The notes under the pieces are model-generated. The model was not told the DNA's origin, searched no databases, and was given only the letters and a program-made list of their open reading frames with translations. From an uncultured Eggerthellaceae bacterium (GTDB taxonomy: Bacteria > Actinomycetota > Coriobacteriia > Coriobacteriales > Eggerthellaceae), in the NCBI GenBank assembly GCA_934645125.1, contig CAKUDT010000034.1:1-9808 (forward strand): a stretch of 9,808 nucleotides of DNA, read 5' to 3'. Of this stretch, positions 1 to 5,564 are shown piece after piece. Numbering within the stretch: the first letter of the stretch is position 1; every line of letters begins with the position of its first letter. Made by a program: the position numbers and the translations under genes.

Positions 1-1761
1 GATAGCCTGGCTGCCTTCGCTTGCAGCCGCTCCACGAACGAGGACGTTTACCTGCTGCAGAAAATGGCGCGTGTGGCGTTCGGCACGAACAACGTGGACA
101 ACTGCGCCCGCGTGTGCCACGGTCCTTCCGTTGCCGGCTTGGCGCAAACGCTGGGATCGGGTGCCATGACGAACCCCATTTACGATATCACCCACGACGT
201 TGACTGCATTATGCTTGTTGGCTCGAACCCCGAAGAGGCACACCCCGTGGTGGGCATGCAAGTGCGCGAGGCGGTGGAGCGAGGAACGCGTCTGATTGTG
301 GTGGACCCGCGCGATATTGGGTTGGCAGCGAAGGCTGACATTCATTTGAAGCTCAATCCGGGTACGAACGTGACGTTTTCGGCCGGCATGTGCCACATCA
401 TGATTCGCGATGGCTTGGTGGACCGCGCGTTCGTGGATGCGCGTACCGAAAATTACGACGAAATTGCGGAAATGGTGCAGCCCTATACGCCCGAGCGCGT
501 TGCTGCTATCTGCGGCATTGATGCGCGCGACCTGGTGGCGGCTGCGCATATGTATGCCACGGCGAACAAGGCGCCTATCATCTATTGTTTGGGCGTGACC
601 GAGCACTCCAGCGGCACGGAAGGCGTTATGTCCATGTCGAACATGGCGCTGCTCTGCGGCAAGCTGGGGCGTTCCGGCTGCGGCGTGAACCCGCTGCGCG
701 GTCAGAACAACGTGCAGGGTGCATGCGACATGGGTGCCACACCCGGCGATTTTCCCGGCTACCAGAAAATATCAAACCCCCAGGTCATGGAAAAGTTCGA
801 GAAGGCGTGGGGCGTGGAGCTGCCCAAAAAGCAGGGCATGTGGGCAACCGAGGTGTTCCATGCGGCAACAGAAGGTAAGATTCGCGGCCTGTTCGTCTTC
901 GGCGAAGATCAAGTGCGCACCGACCCGAACCTCAATCACGTGATCGAAGGCATCAAGGCGCTTGACTTCTTCGTGGTGGACGACCTGTTCATGACGGAAA
1001 CGGCGAAATACGCCGATGTGGTTTTGCCGGGCATCTCTTATGCCGAAAAATGGGGCACGTTCAGCAACACTGAGCGTCGCGTGCAGCTTATTCGTCCCGC
1101 CGTTGCATCGCCCGGCGATGCGCGTCCCGACACGTGGATCTTCACGGAAATCATGCGCCGCATGGGTTACGACCAGCCGTATTTGACGTCCGCGCAGATT
1201 ATGGACGAAATCGCAAGTCTCACGCCCAGCTTCCACGGCATCAGCCATGAGCGTCTTGATTCCGCCGAAGTGGCAGGGCGCGGGCTGCAGTGGCCGTGCT
1301 TGGACAAGAACCACCCAGGTACGCCCATCATGCATGTAGGCACGTTCACCCGTGGTAAGGCGCGCTTTTCCACGGCGCAATATCACGATGCGTACGAAAT
1401 GCCCGATACAACATATCCGCTCATGCTGACCACGGGTCGCATCCTGTACCAATACAATGCCCAGGCTATGACAGGTCGCACGGAAGGTCTGAATGTTATC
1501 GCAGGTCATTCGTTTATCGAGATGAACACGGCCGATGCCGCCGCACGCAGCATTGCAAATGGTGACAAAGTACGCGTGTTCAACCGCCGCAGCTCCATTG
1601 AGTCCACGGCGCGCGTTTCCGACAAAACGAAGCCGGGTCAAACGTGGATGCCGTTCCACTTCCAAGACGGCAACGCTAACTGGCTTACCAGCCCTGCGCT
1701 TGACAACATTTGCGCCACGCCCGAGTATAAAGTGTGTGCCATTCAGGTGGAGCGCGCGTAG
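1..1761 (+). CDS. fdhA: Formate dehydrogenase catalytic (alpha) subunit, cysteine type, 5'-truncated by window edge
   Basis: Molybdopterin oxidoreductase that interconverts formate and CO2. The reading frame is open from base 1, so the start codon, the N-terminal [4Fe-4S] domain and part of the Mo-cofactor domain lie upstream; 586 residues are visible. An ATG at 64 lies inside conserved sequence and is not the start. Visible residues 20-60 closely follow the E. coli FdhF active-site region: the motif ARVCHGPSVAGL places Cys39 (codon 115-117) where FdhF has selenocysteine 140, followed by the conserved His40. The motif RGQNNVQGACDMG starts at residue 233 and contains the equivalent of catalytic Arg333. 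The C-terminal molybdopterin-dinucleotide-binding domain starts near residue 472 (YPLMLTTGR) and ends with the family-typical TPEYKVCAIQVE. In this context it probably supplies formate for, or oxidises formate from, the Wood-Ljungdahl methyl branch. Its redox partner subunits are not in the window, so its electron carrier cannot be named. Family assignment is very secure. Confidence 0.95.
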   Translation, partial: DSLAAFACSRSTNEDVYLLQKMARVAFGTNNVDNCARVCHGPSVAGLAQTLGSGAMTNPIYDITHDVDCIMLVGSNPEEAHPVVGMQVREAVERGTRLIVVDPRDIGLAAKADIHLKLNPGTNVTFSAGMCHIMIRDGLVDRAFVDARTENYDEIAEMVQPYTPERVAAICGIDARDLVAAAHMYATANKAPIIYCLGVTEHSSGTEGVMSMSNMALLCGKLGRSGCGVNPLRGQNNVQGACDMGATPGDFPGYQKISNPQVMEKFEKAWGVELPKKQGMWATEVFHAATEGKIRGLFVFGEDQVRTDPNLNHVIEGIKALDFFVVDDLFMTETAKYADVVLPGISYAEKWGTFSNTERRVQLIRPAVASPGDARPDTWIFTEIMRRMGYDQPYLTSAQIMDEIASLTPSFHGISHERLDSAEVAGRGLQWPCLDKNHPGTPIMHVGTFTRGKARFSTAQYHDAYEMPDTTYPLMLTTGRILYQYNAQAMTGRTEGLNVIAGHSFIEMNTADAAARSIANGDKVRVFNRRSSIESTARVSDKTKPGQTWMPFHFQDGNANWLTSPALDNICATPEYKVCAIQVERA

Positions 1762-1794
1762 CAAAGCGCCTGATCTGGACGTTATTGAAACCAT

Positions 1795-1923
1795 GGGGAA
1801 GCGGACGTCGCAAGGGTTGATCCGACGTGCGAAGCTTTGGATAAGTTGAGCGAGCCACGAGGTTGGTGAAGCATTATCCAAGCTGAGTCCTTCGGCGAAT
1901 GCCCTTGCGACGACCGCTTCCCC
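1795..1923. repeat. Long imperfect inverted repeat between fdhA and hisI
   Basis: The outer arms 1795-1816 and 1902-1923 are 22 bases each and complementary at 21 positions (one A/A mismatch; one further T-A pair at 1794/1924). Inside them, 1833-1844 (AGCTTTGGATAA) pairs with 1874-1884 (TTATCCAAGCT) with one bulged T, leaving an apical loop of about 29 bases. The whole 129-bp unit could fold into one long cruciform or RNA hairpin. It has no T-tract after it, so it is not a standard terminator. I see no convincing target-site duplication. It could be a palindromic intergenic element (REP or MITE type), a processed RNA hairpin at the 3' end of the fdh transcript, or a structured leader of hisI. 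No T-box or other riboswitch hallmark was recognised. Confidence 0.75.
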
Positions 1924-1991
1924 AATCACAAGCAAATGATTTCTACTGAGCAGCCCGCCGAAGCTACGTGCGTTTCGCGAAAGGAACGAAC

Positions 1992-2315
1992 ATGAACATC
2001 GAAGAACTCACGTTTGACCAGCACGGACTTATTCCCTGCATTGTGCAAGACGCGCAGGATAACGCCGTGCTCATGATGGCGTGGATGAATGCCGAGTCCA
2101 TCCGTCGCACGTTGGATACGAAAACCACCTGGTTTTGGTCGCGCAGCCGTCAGGAGTACTGGAATAAAGGTGCTACGTCGGGCAACTTCCAGCATCTGGT
2201 TGAACTGCGTTACGACTGTGACGCCGACTGCCTTCTTGCGCTCGTGAACCCCGATGGTCCTGCGTGTCATACTGGTGCGCGCAGCTGCTTTTATCGCACG
2301 CTTGGGGCGGAGTAG
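1992..2315 (+). CDS. hisI: Phosphoribosyl-AMP cyclohydrolase
   Basis: Cytosolic enzyme of histidine biosynthesis that hydrolyses and opens the purine ring of phosphoribosyl-AMP. The protein is 107 residues, the normal size of a monofunctional HisI without a fused HisE pyrophosphohydrolase domain. The family core WSRSRQEYWNKGATSGN covers residues 49-65. The metal-binding DxDxD motif is Asp75/Asp77/Asp79, and the zinc-ligand cysteines are Cys76, Cys92 and Cys99 (motif CHTGARSC). The ATG at 1992 is preferred because AAAGGA (1980-1985) sits six bases upstream. A GTG at 1968 would add eight residues (MRFAKGTN) upstream of that ATG, which I judge unlikely to be part of the protein. No other his gene is visible, so it is an isolated pathway gene here. 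A terminator about 165 bases downstream (2479-2515) probably ends its transcript. Confidence 0.96.
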   Translation: MNIEELTFDQHGLIPCIVQDAQDNAVLMMAWMNAESIRRTLDTKTTWFWSRSRQEYWNKGATSGNFQHLVELRYDCDADCLLALVNPDGPACHTGARSCFYRTLGAE

Positions 2316-2478
2316 AGCCATTCGCTTAACCCCTGCGCTTTCGGGTTTGAGCCCTTCTTGCGCCGCCCATGGCCCTTCTTTCGCATGGCGTGTTCCGCTG
2401 CCATCAACCTTCGTTCGCGTCCATAAAATAATCTTACTTTTAACAAAATTGTAATAATGAAAACACACTATACGCACA

Positions 2479-2515
2479 GCGGCGGAAAGTAACGATTTTT
2501 TCGCCGCCTTTTTTT
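2479..2515 (+). terminator. Rho-independent terminator downstream of hisI
   Basis: GCGGCGGAAA (2479-2488) pairs with TTTTCGCCGC (2498-2507) in a 10-bp stem with one G-T pair. One C and seven T residues (2509-2515) follow. The position and the plus-strand T-tract fit termination of hisI transcription before the CODH promoter, insulating the cooS unit from upstream read-through. Confidence 0.85.
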
Positions 2516-2527
2516 GCCCTCAATTCG

Positions 2528-2555
2528 CAAGATTGTGCAATTTCTGTCAAGATTG
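2528..2555. repeat. Direct repeat CAAGATTG, 20-bp spacing
   Basis: CAAGATTG occurs at 2528-2535 and again at 2548-2555, two helical turns apart, in the AT-rich region about 100-120 bp upstream of the predicted cooS promoter. The spacing would put two regulator half-sites on the same DNA face. No known binding consensus was recognised, so a chance repeat is possible. Confidence 0.35.
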
Positions 2556-2650
2556 GAAAAAACTCCTGATGGAAACCGAGAGTAGTACGAAATAACATTT
2601 AATAACACGATTTTGACCTTAAGCCATAATTGCAGGTAAAAATCAGAAAC

Positions 2651-2664
2651 TTGACCAATTTCAA
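2651..2664. promoter_or_regulatory. FNR/CRP-family-like palindrome over the -35 box
   Basis: TTGACCAATTTCAA has the form TTGA-N6-TCAA, the core of the FNR/CRP-superfamily box (TTGAT-N4-ATCAA). Its centre is about 28 bases before the predicted start and covers the -35 element. In that position a bound regulator would be expected to repress, or to act from another promoter. It differs from the published CooA operator form (TTGTCA-N6-CGACAA). The match is short and could be coincidental. Confidence 0.35.
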
Positions 2665-2679
2665 ACCCCCCGATAATCT
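2651..2679 (+). promoter_or_regulatory. Predicted sigma-70-type promoter of cooS-cooC-acsB
   Basis: TTGACC at 2651-2656 matches the -35 consensus at five of six positions. A 17-bp spacer separates it from TAATCT at 2674-2679, which resembles the -10 consensus TATAAT. The expected start is near 2686, giving a leader of about 75 bases before the TTG start of cooS. This is the best promoter match in the intergenic region, and it is read from sequence only. Confidence 0.6.
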
Positions 2680-2688
2680 GACCTAAAT

Positions 2689-2707
2689 ACTTTCCGTGGG
2701 GGAAAGT
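2689..2707 (+). promoter_or_regulatory. Perfect hairpin at the predicted transcript 5' end
   Basis: ACTTTCC (2689-2695) and GGAAAGT (2701-2707) form a perfect 7-bp inverted repeat around the 5-base loop GTGGG. It starts about ten bases after the -10 box. It could be an operator for a dimeric repressor or a stabilising 5' stem-loop of the cooS mRNA. It has no T-tract, so it is not a terminator. Confidence 0.45.
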
Positions 2708-2761
2708 AGGCAAAATTCTTAATCGGGTTTGCTGTGAGAAAAAGAGAGTTGAGGTGGTCCT

Positions 2762-4654
2762 TTGTCTTGGGACATTCTTATTCCGAACGAGGAGATGGAA
2801 GCTGCGACAACCCGTCTTCTTGAGTCTGCGGAGCTTGTTGGCGCGGACACCTACCAGGCTCGTACTGCTGCTCAGGGTACCCACTGCAAGATTGGCGAGC
2901 AAGGCTTGTGCTGCCGCATCTGCTCTATGGGCCCCTGCCGCATTACCGCTAAATCGCCGCGAGGCATTTGCGGTTGCGATGCCGATGGCGTGGTTGGCCG
3001 TAACTACCTGCGTTTTACCGCGGGCGGTTCTGCAACGCACTCTGATCACGGTCGTTCCATTGCCATGACGCTGTACCGCAGCTCTGCTGGTGGCGACTAT
3101 CCCGTCAAGGACGAAGAGAAGCTGAAGCGCATCGCTGAAGAGTGGGACATCGAGGTCGAGGGTCGCGACATCTATGACATTGCTCACGAAGTTGCTCTGA
3201 CCGGTCTTGAGGAATTCGGCAAGCCCTTTGGCCGCCTTCGCTTCCTGAAGCGCGCCCCCGAGGCTCGTCAGAAGATCTGGCGCGAGAACAAGCTGTCTCC
3301 CCGCGCTATCGACCGCGAAGTTTCTCAGTCTTTGCACATGACGCACATGGGCTGCTCGTCCATGCCTGAAGCACTGGTTCATCAGTCCTTGCGTGCTGGC
3401 CTGGCCGACGGCTGGGGCGGTTCCATGATCGGCACCGAGTTCTCCGACATCCTGTTCGGTACCCCGAAGCCTCTTGACACCACCGCTAACCTGGGCGTTA
3501 TGGACAAGGACATGGTCAACATTGTTGTTCACGGCCACGATCCTTCGCTGTCCGAAATGGTTGTGTACTACGCAAACGACCCCGAGATGATCGCTCATGC
3601 CAAGGAAGTTGGCGCAAAGGGCATCAACGTTTGCGGCGTATGCTGCACCTCCAACGAAGTGGCCATGCGTCACGGCATTCCTATGGCTGGTAACTTCCTG
3701 CAGCAGGAAAACGTGGTTCTCACGGGCGCTTGCGAAGCAATTGTTGTTGACGTTCAGTGCATTTTCCCTGCTCTAGGCCCCCTGTCTAAGTGCTTCCACA
3801 CGAAGTTCATCACCACCAGCAACGCCGCTCGTATGCCTGAGTCCGACTTCATTGAGTTCAAGGACACCACGGCAGCTGAATCTGCAAAGAAGATCGTGCG
3901 CCTGGCTGTTGACAACTTCAAGAATCGCAAGCCGGAACTGGTTCATATTCCCGACTTGGTCTCCAAGGCCACGGTTGGCTACTCCGTTGAGGCAATCTAC
4001 GACACGCTGGATACTGTTGCGAACTCCCATATCGACGAATTCCAGACCATGATCCCGCTGATCGACTGCATGCGTTCCGGCGTTATCCGCGGTGCGGTTG
4101 CCATGGTTGGCTGCAACAACCCCAAGGTGCGTCCCGACTACGCTCACATTGAGCTCATGAAGAAACTGCTTGCAAACGACATTCTGGTTATCGTTTCTGG
4201 CTGCTCCGCTCAGGCTGCGGCGAAGGCCGGCCTTATGGACAAGGAAGCGGGCAAGTACTGCGGCGAAGGCCTCAAGCGCGTATGCCGTTTGGCCAACATT
4301 CCGCCGGTTTTGCACATGGGTTCCTGCGTTGACATTTCCCGTATGATGGTTCTTGCGTCCGACATTGCAAACGACTGGAAGATTGAGATTTCCGACATTC
4401 CTCTGGTTGGCTGCGCTCCTGAATGGATGTCCGAGAAGGCTGTTTCCATTGGCAACTATGTTGTTGCGACGGGTATCGACACCTATCTGGGCATTGATCC
4501 TTACACCGACGGCTCCAAGGGCATTGTTGGCCTGCTGCAGGGCGACATTGACAAATGGGTTGGCGCTAAGTTCACCGTTGAGAAGGATATCGATAAGCTG
4601 GGCGATTTGATGATCGAGCGCATTGAAGAGAAGCGTGCTCACCTGAACATCTAA
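2762..4654 (+). CDS. cooS: Anaerobic Ni-Fe carbon monoxide dehydrogenase catalytic subunit (CODH of the CODH/ACS type)
   Basis: Interconverts CO and CO2 at a Ni-Fe-S C-cluster; beside acsB it is best viewed as the CODH (AcsA) subunit that makes CO for acetyl-CoA synthesis. Length is 630 residues, normal for the family. D-cluster cysteines are Cys42 and Cys50 (eight-residue spacing as in [4Fe-4S] D-cluster enzymes). B-cluster cysteines are Cys51, Cys54, Cys59 and probably Cys70. C-cluster ligands are all present: the HGH motif at 257-259, Cys295, Cys333, Cys451, Cys481 and Cys522. The catalytic lysine is Lys559 (SEKAVSIG). The start is the TTG at 2762, preceded by GAGGTGG at 2751-2757; it gives the N-terminus MSWDILIP. 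A GTG at 2754 belongs to another frame. It is the first gene of cooS-cooC-acsB, downstream of a predicted promoter. Also named acsA; membership of the ACS clade is inferred from neighbours. Confidence 0.96.
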   Translation: MSWDILIPNEEMEAATTRLLESAELVGADTYQARTAAQGTHCKIGEQGLCCRICSMGPCRITAKSPRGICGCDADGVVGRNYLRFTAGGSATHSDHGRSIAMTLYRSSAGGDYPVKDEEKLKRIAEEWDIEVEGRDIYDIAHEVALTGLEEFGKPFGRLRFLKRAPEARQKIWRENKLSPRAIDREVSQSLHMTHMGCSSMPEALVHQSLRAGLADGWGGSMIGTEFSDILFGTPKPLDTTANLGVMDKDMVNIVVHGHDPSLSEMVVYYANDPEMIAHAKEVGAKGINVCGVCCTSNEVAMRHGIPMAGNFLQQENVVLTGACEAIVVDVQCIFPALGPLSKCFHTKFITTSNAARMPESDFIEFKDTTAAESAKKIVRLAVDNFKNRKPELVHIPDLVSKATVGYSVEAIYDTLDTVANSHIDEFQTMIPLIDCMRSGVIRGAVAMVGCNNPKVRPDYAHIELMKKLLANDILVIVSGCSAQAAAKAGLMDKEAGKYCGEGLKRVCRLANIPPVLHMGSCVDISRMMVLASDIANDWKIEISDIPLVGCAPEWMSEKAVSIGNYVVATGIDTYLGIDPYTDGSKGIVGLLQGDIDKWVGAKFTVEKDIDKLGDLMIERIEEKRAHLNI

Positions 4655-4769
4655 GAGCCAACGTATCGAAGGGCACGAAGCGCGAAGGCGCGTGCGAGCA
4701 CAAGTGTGAGATGCAAAGTACGCGATTAAAAGTAAGTAAAGCACGAAGGAAGCATTGAAGGAAGCGACT

Positions 4770-5534
4770 ATGAAGGTAGCGATCACAGGTAAAGGCGGCG
4801 TGGGCAAGACCACGTTATCGTCAACCCTTGCGCGTATGTACGCGCAGGAGGGGCGTCCCGTTCTTGCTGTTGACGTTGACCCCGATGCCAACCTTGGTTT
4901 GGCGCTGGGCTTTTCCATGGAGGAAGTAAACAGCATTACGCCTATCTCTAAAATGCGCAAGCTGGTGGAAGAGCGCACGGGTGCAAACGACGCTAACAAG
5001 TTCTTCAAGCTAAACCCCCAGGTCAGCGATATTCCCGACACGTATGCTCACGAGCGCAATGGCGTGAAGCTGCTGGTCATGGGAACCGTTGAAACGGGCG
5101 GTGCGGGGTGTGTGTGCCCCGAGCATGTCATGATTAAGTCCATTCTTTCAAGCTTGACGTATCGCAAAGACGACGTGGTGATTATGGACATGGAAGCCGG
5201 TCTGGAGCATTTGGCTCGCGGCACGGCTGCCAACATGGATCAGTTCATCGTTGTTGTTGAGCCGGGTGCCCGCAGCATCCAGACGTACGAGAAAGTCAAG
5301 CAGCTTGCGGCAGATATCGGCGTTACGAAGGTCAACGTTGTTGCCAACAAAGTTCGTAGCGACGAAGATAGAGAGTATCTGCGCGCTCATATTCCCGAAG
5401 ATGCTCTGCTGGGATTCCTTCCGTATTCGAGCGATGTCATCGATGCCGATCGCAACGGTGAGTCACCCTTCGATTACAGCCCTGAACTCGTAGAAGAGGT
5501 TAGGCGCATTAAGCAACGTATGGAAAACGCATAG
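4770..5534 (+). CDS. cooC: CODH nickel-insertion accessory ATPase
   Basis: MinD/ParA-type P-loop ATPase that inserts nickel during maturation of carbon monoxide dehydrogenase, and of acetyl-CoA synthase where the homologue is called AcsF. The 254-residue protein begins directly with the deviant Walker A loop GKGGVGKTT (residues 7-15), followed by the switch-like segment VDVDPDANLG near residues 35-45. The Cys114-x-Cys116 pair (GCVCPEH) matches the cysteines that bind metal and bridge the dimer in characterised CooC. The ATG at 4770 is preferred over an in-frame TTG at 4755, because GAAGGAAG (4757-4764) sits five bases upstream and the protein then starts just before the P-loop, as is typical. 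The gene lies 115 bp after cooS and 30 bp before acsB, so it is probably co-transcribed. The gap before it contains only a weak hairpin (4673-4695). Confidence 0.95.
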   Translation: MKVAITGKGGVGKTTLSSTLARMYAQEGRPVLAVDVDPDANLGLALGFSMEEVNSITPISKMRKLVEERTGANDANKFFKLNPQVSDIPDTYAHERNGVKLLVMGTVETGGAGCVCPEHVMIKSILSSLTYRKDDVVIMDMEAGLEHLARGTAANMDQFIVVVEPGARSIQTYEKVKQLAADIGVTKVNVVANKVRSDEDREYLRAHIPEDALLGFLPYSSDVIDADRNGESPFDYSPELVEEVRRIKQRMENA

Positions 5535-5546
5535 ATTGCATAGATT
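5529..5546. repeat. Perfect 9-bp tandem duplication over the cooC stop codon
   Basis: GCATAGATT is repeated head to tail at 5529-5537 and 5538-5546. The first copy contains the cooC stop codon TAG (5532-5534); because the unit is nine bases long, the second copy supplies another in-frame TAG. The acsB ribosome binding site follows ten bases later. It is probably a small slippage duplication without function. Confidence 0.6.
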
Positions 5547-5564
5547 GATAGCAAAGGAAATCAT

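Larger units (their letters stand above)
2316..2761 (+). other. Intergenic regulatory region between hisI and cooS
   Basis: A 446-bp stretch without a credible gene. Its first 160 bases are ordinary GC-mixed sequence in which I see nothing specific. The terminator at 2479-2515 follows. From about 2516 the composition becomes clearly AT-richer than the flanking genes, as expected for a promoter region. It carries a direct repeat CAAGATTG at 2528-2535 and 2548-2555 (20-bp spacing), AATAAC twice with 10-bp spacing (2591, 2601), TTGACC at 2613 and again at 2651, the promoter and palindrome at 2651-2679, and a hairpin at 2689-2707. The ribosome binding site GAGGTGG (2751-2757) lies just before the cooS TTG start. 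Confidence 0.6.

Noticed and set aside
1535..1849. 104-codon plus-strand frame overlapping the end of fdhA
   Set aside because: It is an out-of-frame reading of the fdhA C-terminal domain and runs into the inverted repeat; no start signal or motif.
772..1935. 387-codon minus-strand frame opposite fdhA
   Set aside because: The plus strand here is an unmistakable formate dehydrogenase; the antisense protein has no recognisable motif.
1968..1991. GTG at 1968 as an earlier hisI start
   Set aside because: The extra eight residues would translate the ribosome binding site used by the ATG at 1992, and I know of no such extension in monofunctional HisI.
1762..1991. T-box, riboswitch or histidine attenuator upstream of hisI
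   Set aside because: No T-box core, no run of histidine codons in a leader peptide and no antiterminator/terminator pair were seen; only the large inverted repeat is present.
2613..2643. A second possible promoter with TTGACC at 2613 and an A-rich -10
   Set aside because: The best -10 match (TAAAAA at 2637, 18-bp spacing) is poor compared with TAATCT at 2674, so it was kept only as part of the intergenic description.
2468..3673. 401-codon minus-strand frame opposite cooS and its promoter
   Set aside because: It covers the terminator, the promoter and the conserved CODH cluster ligands, and its product resembles nothing known.
3773..5041. 422-codon minus-strand frame opposite cooS and cooC
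   Set aside because: Antisense to two well-supported genes, with no motif of its own.
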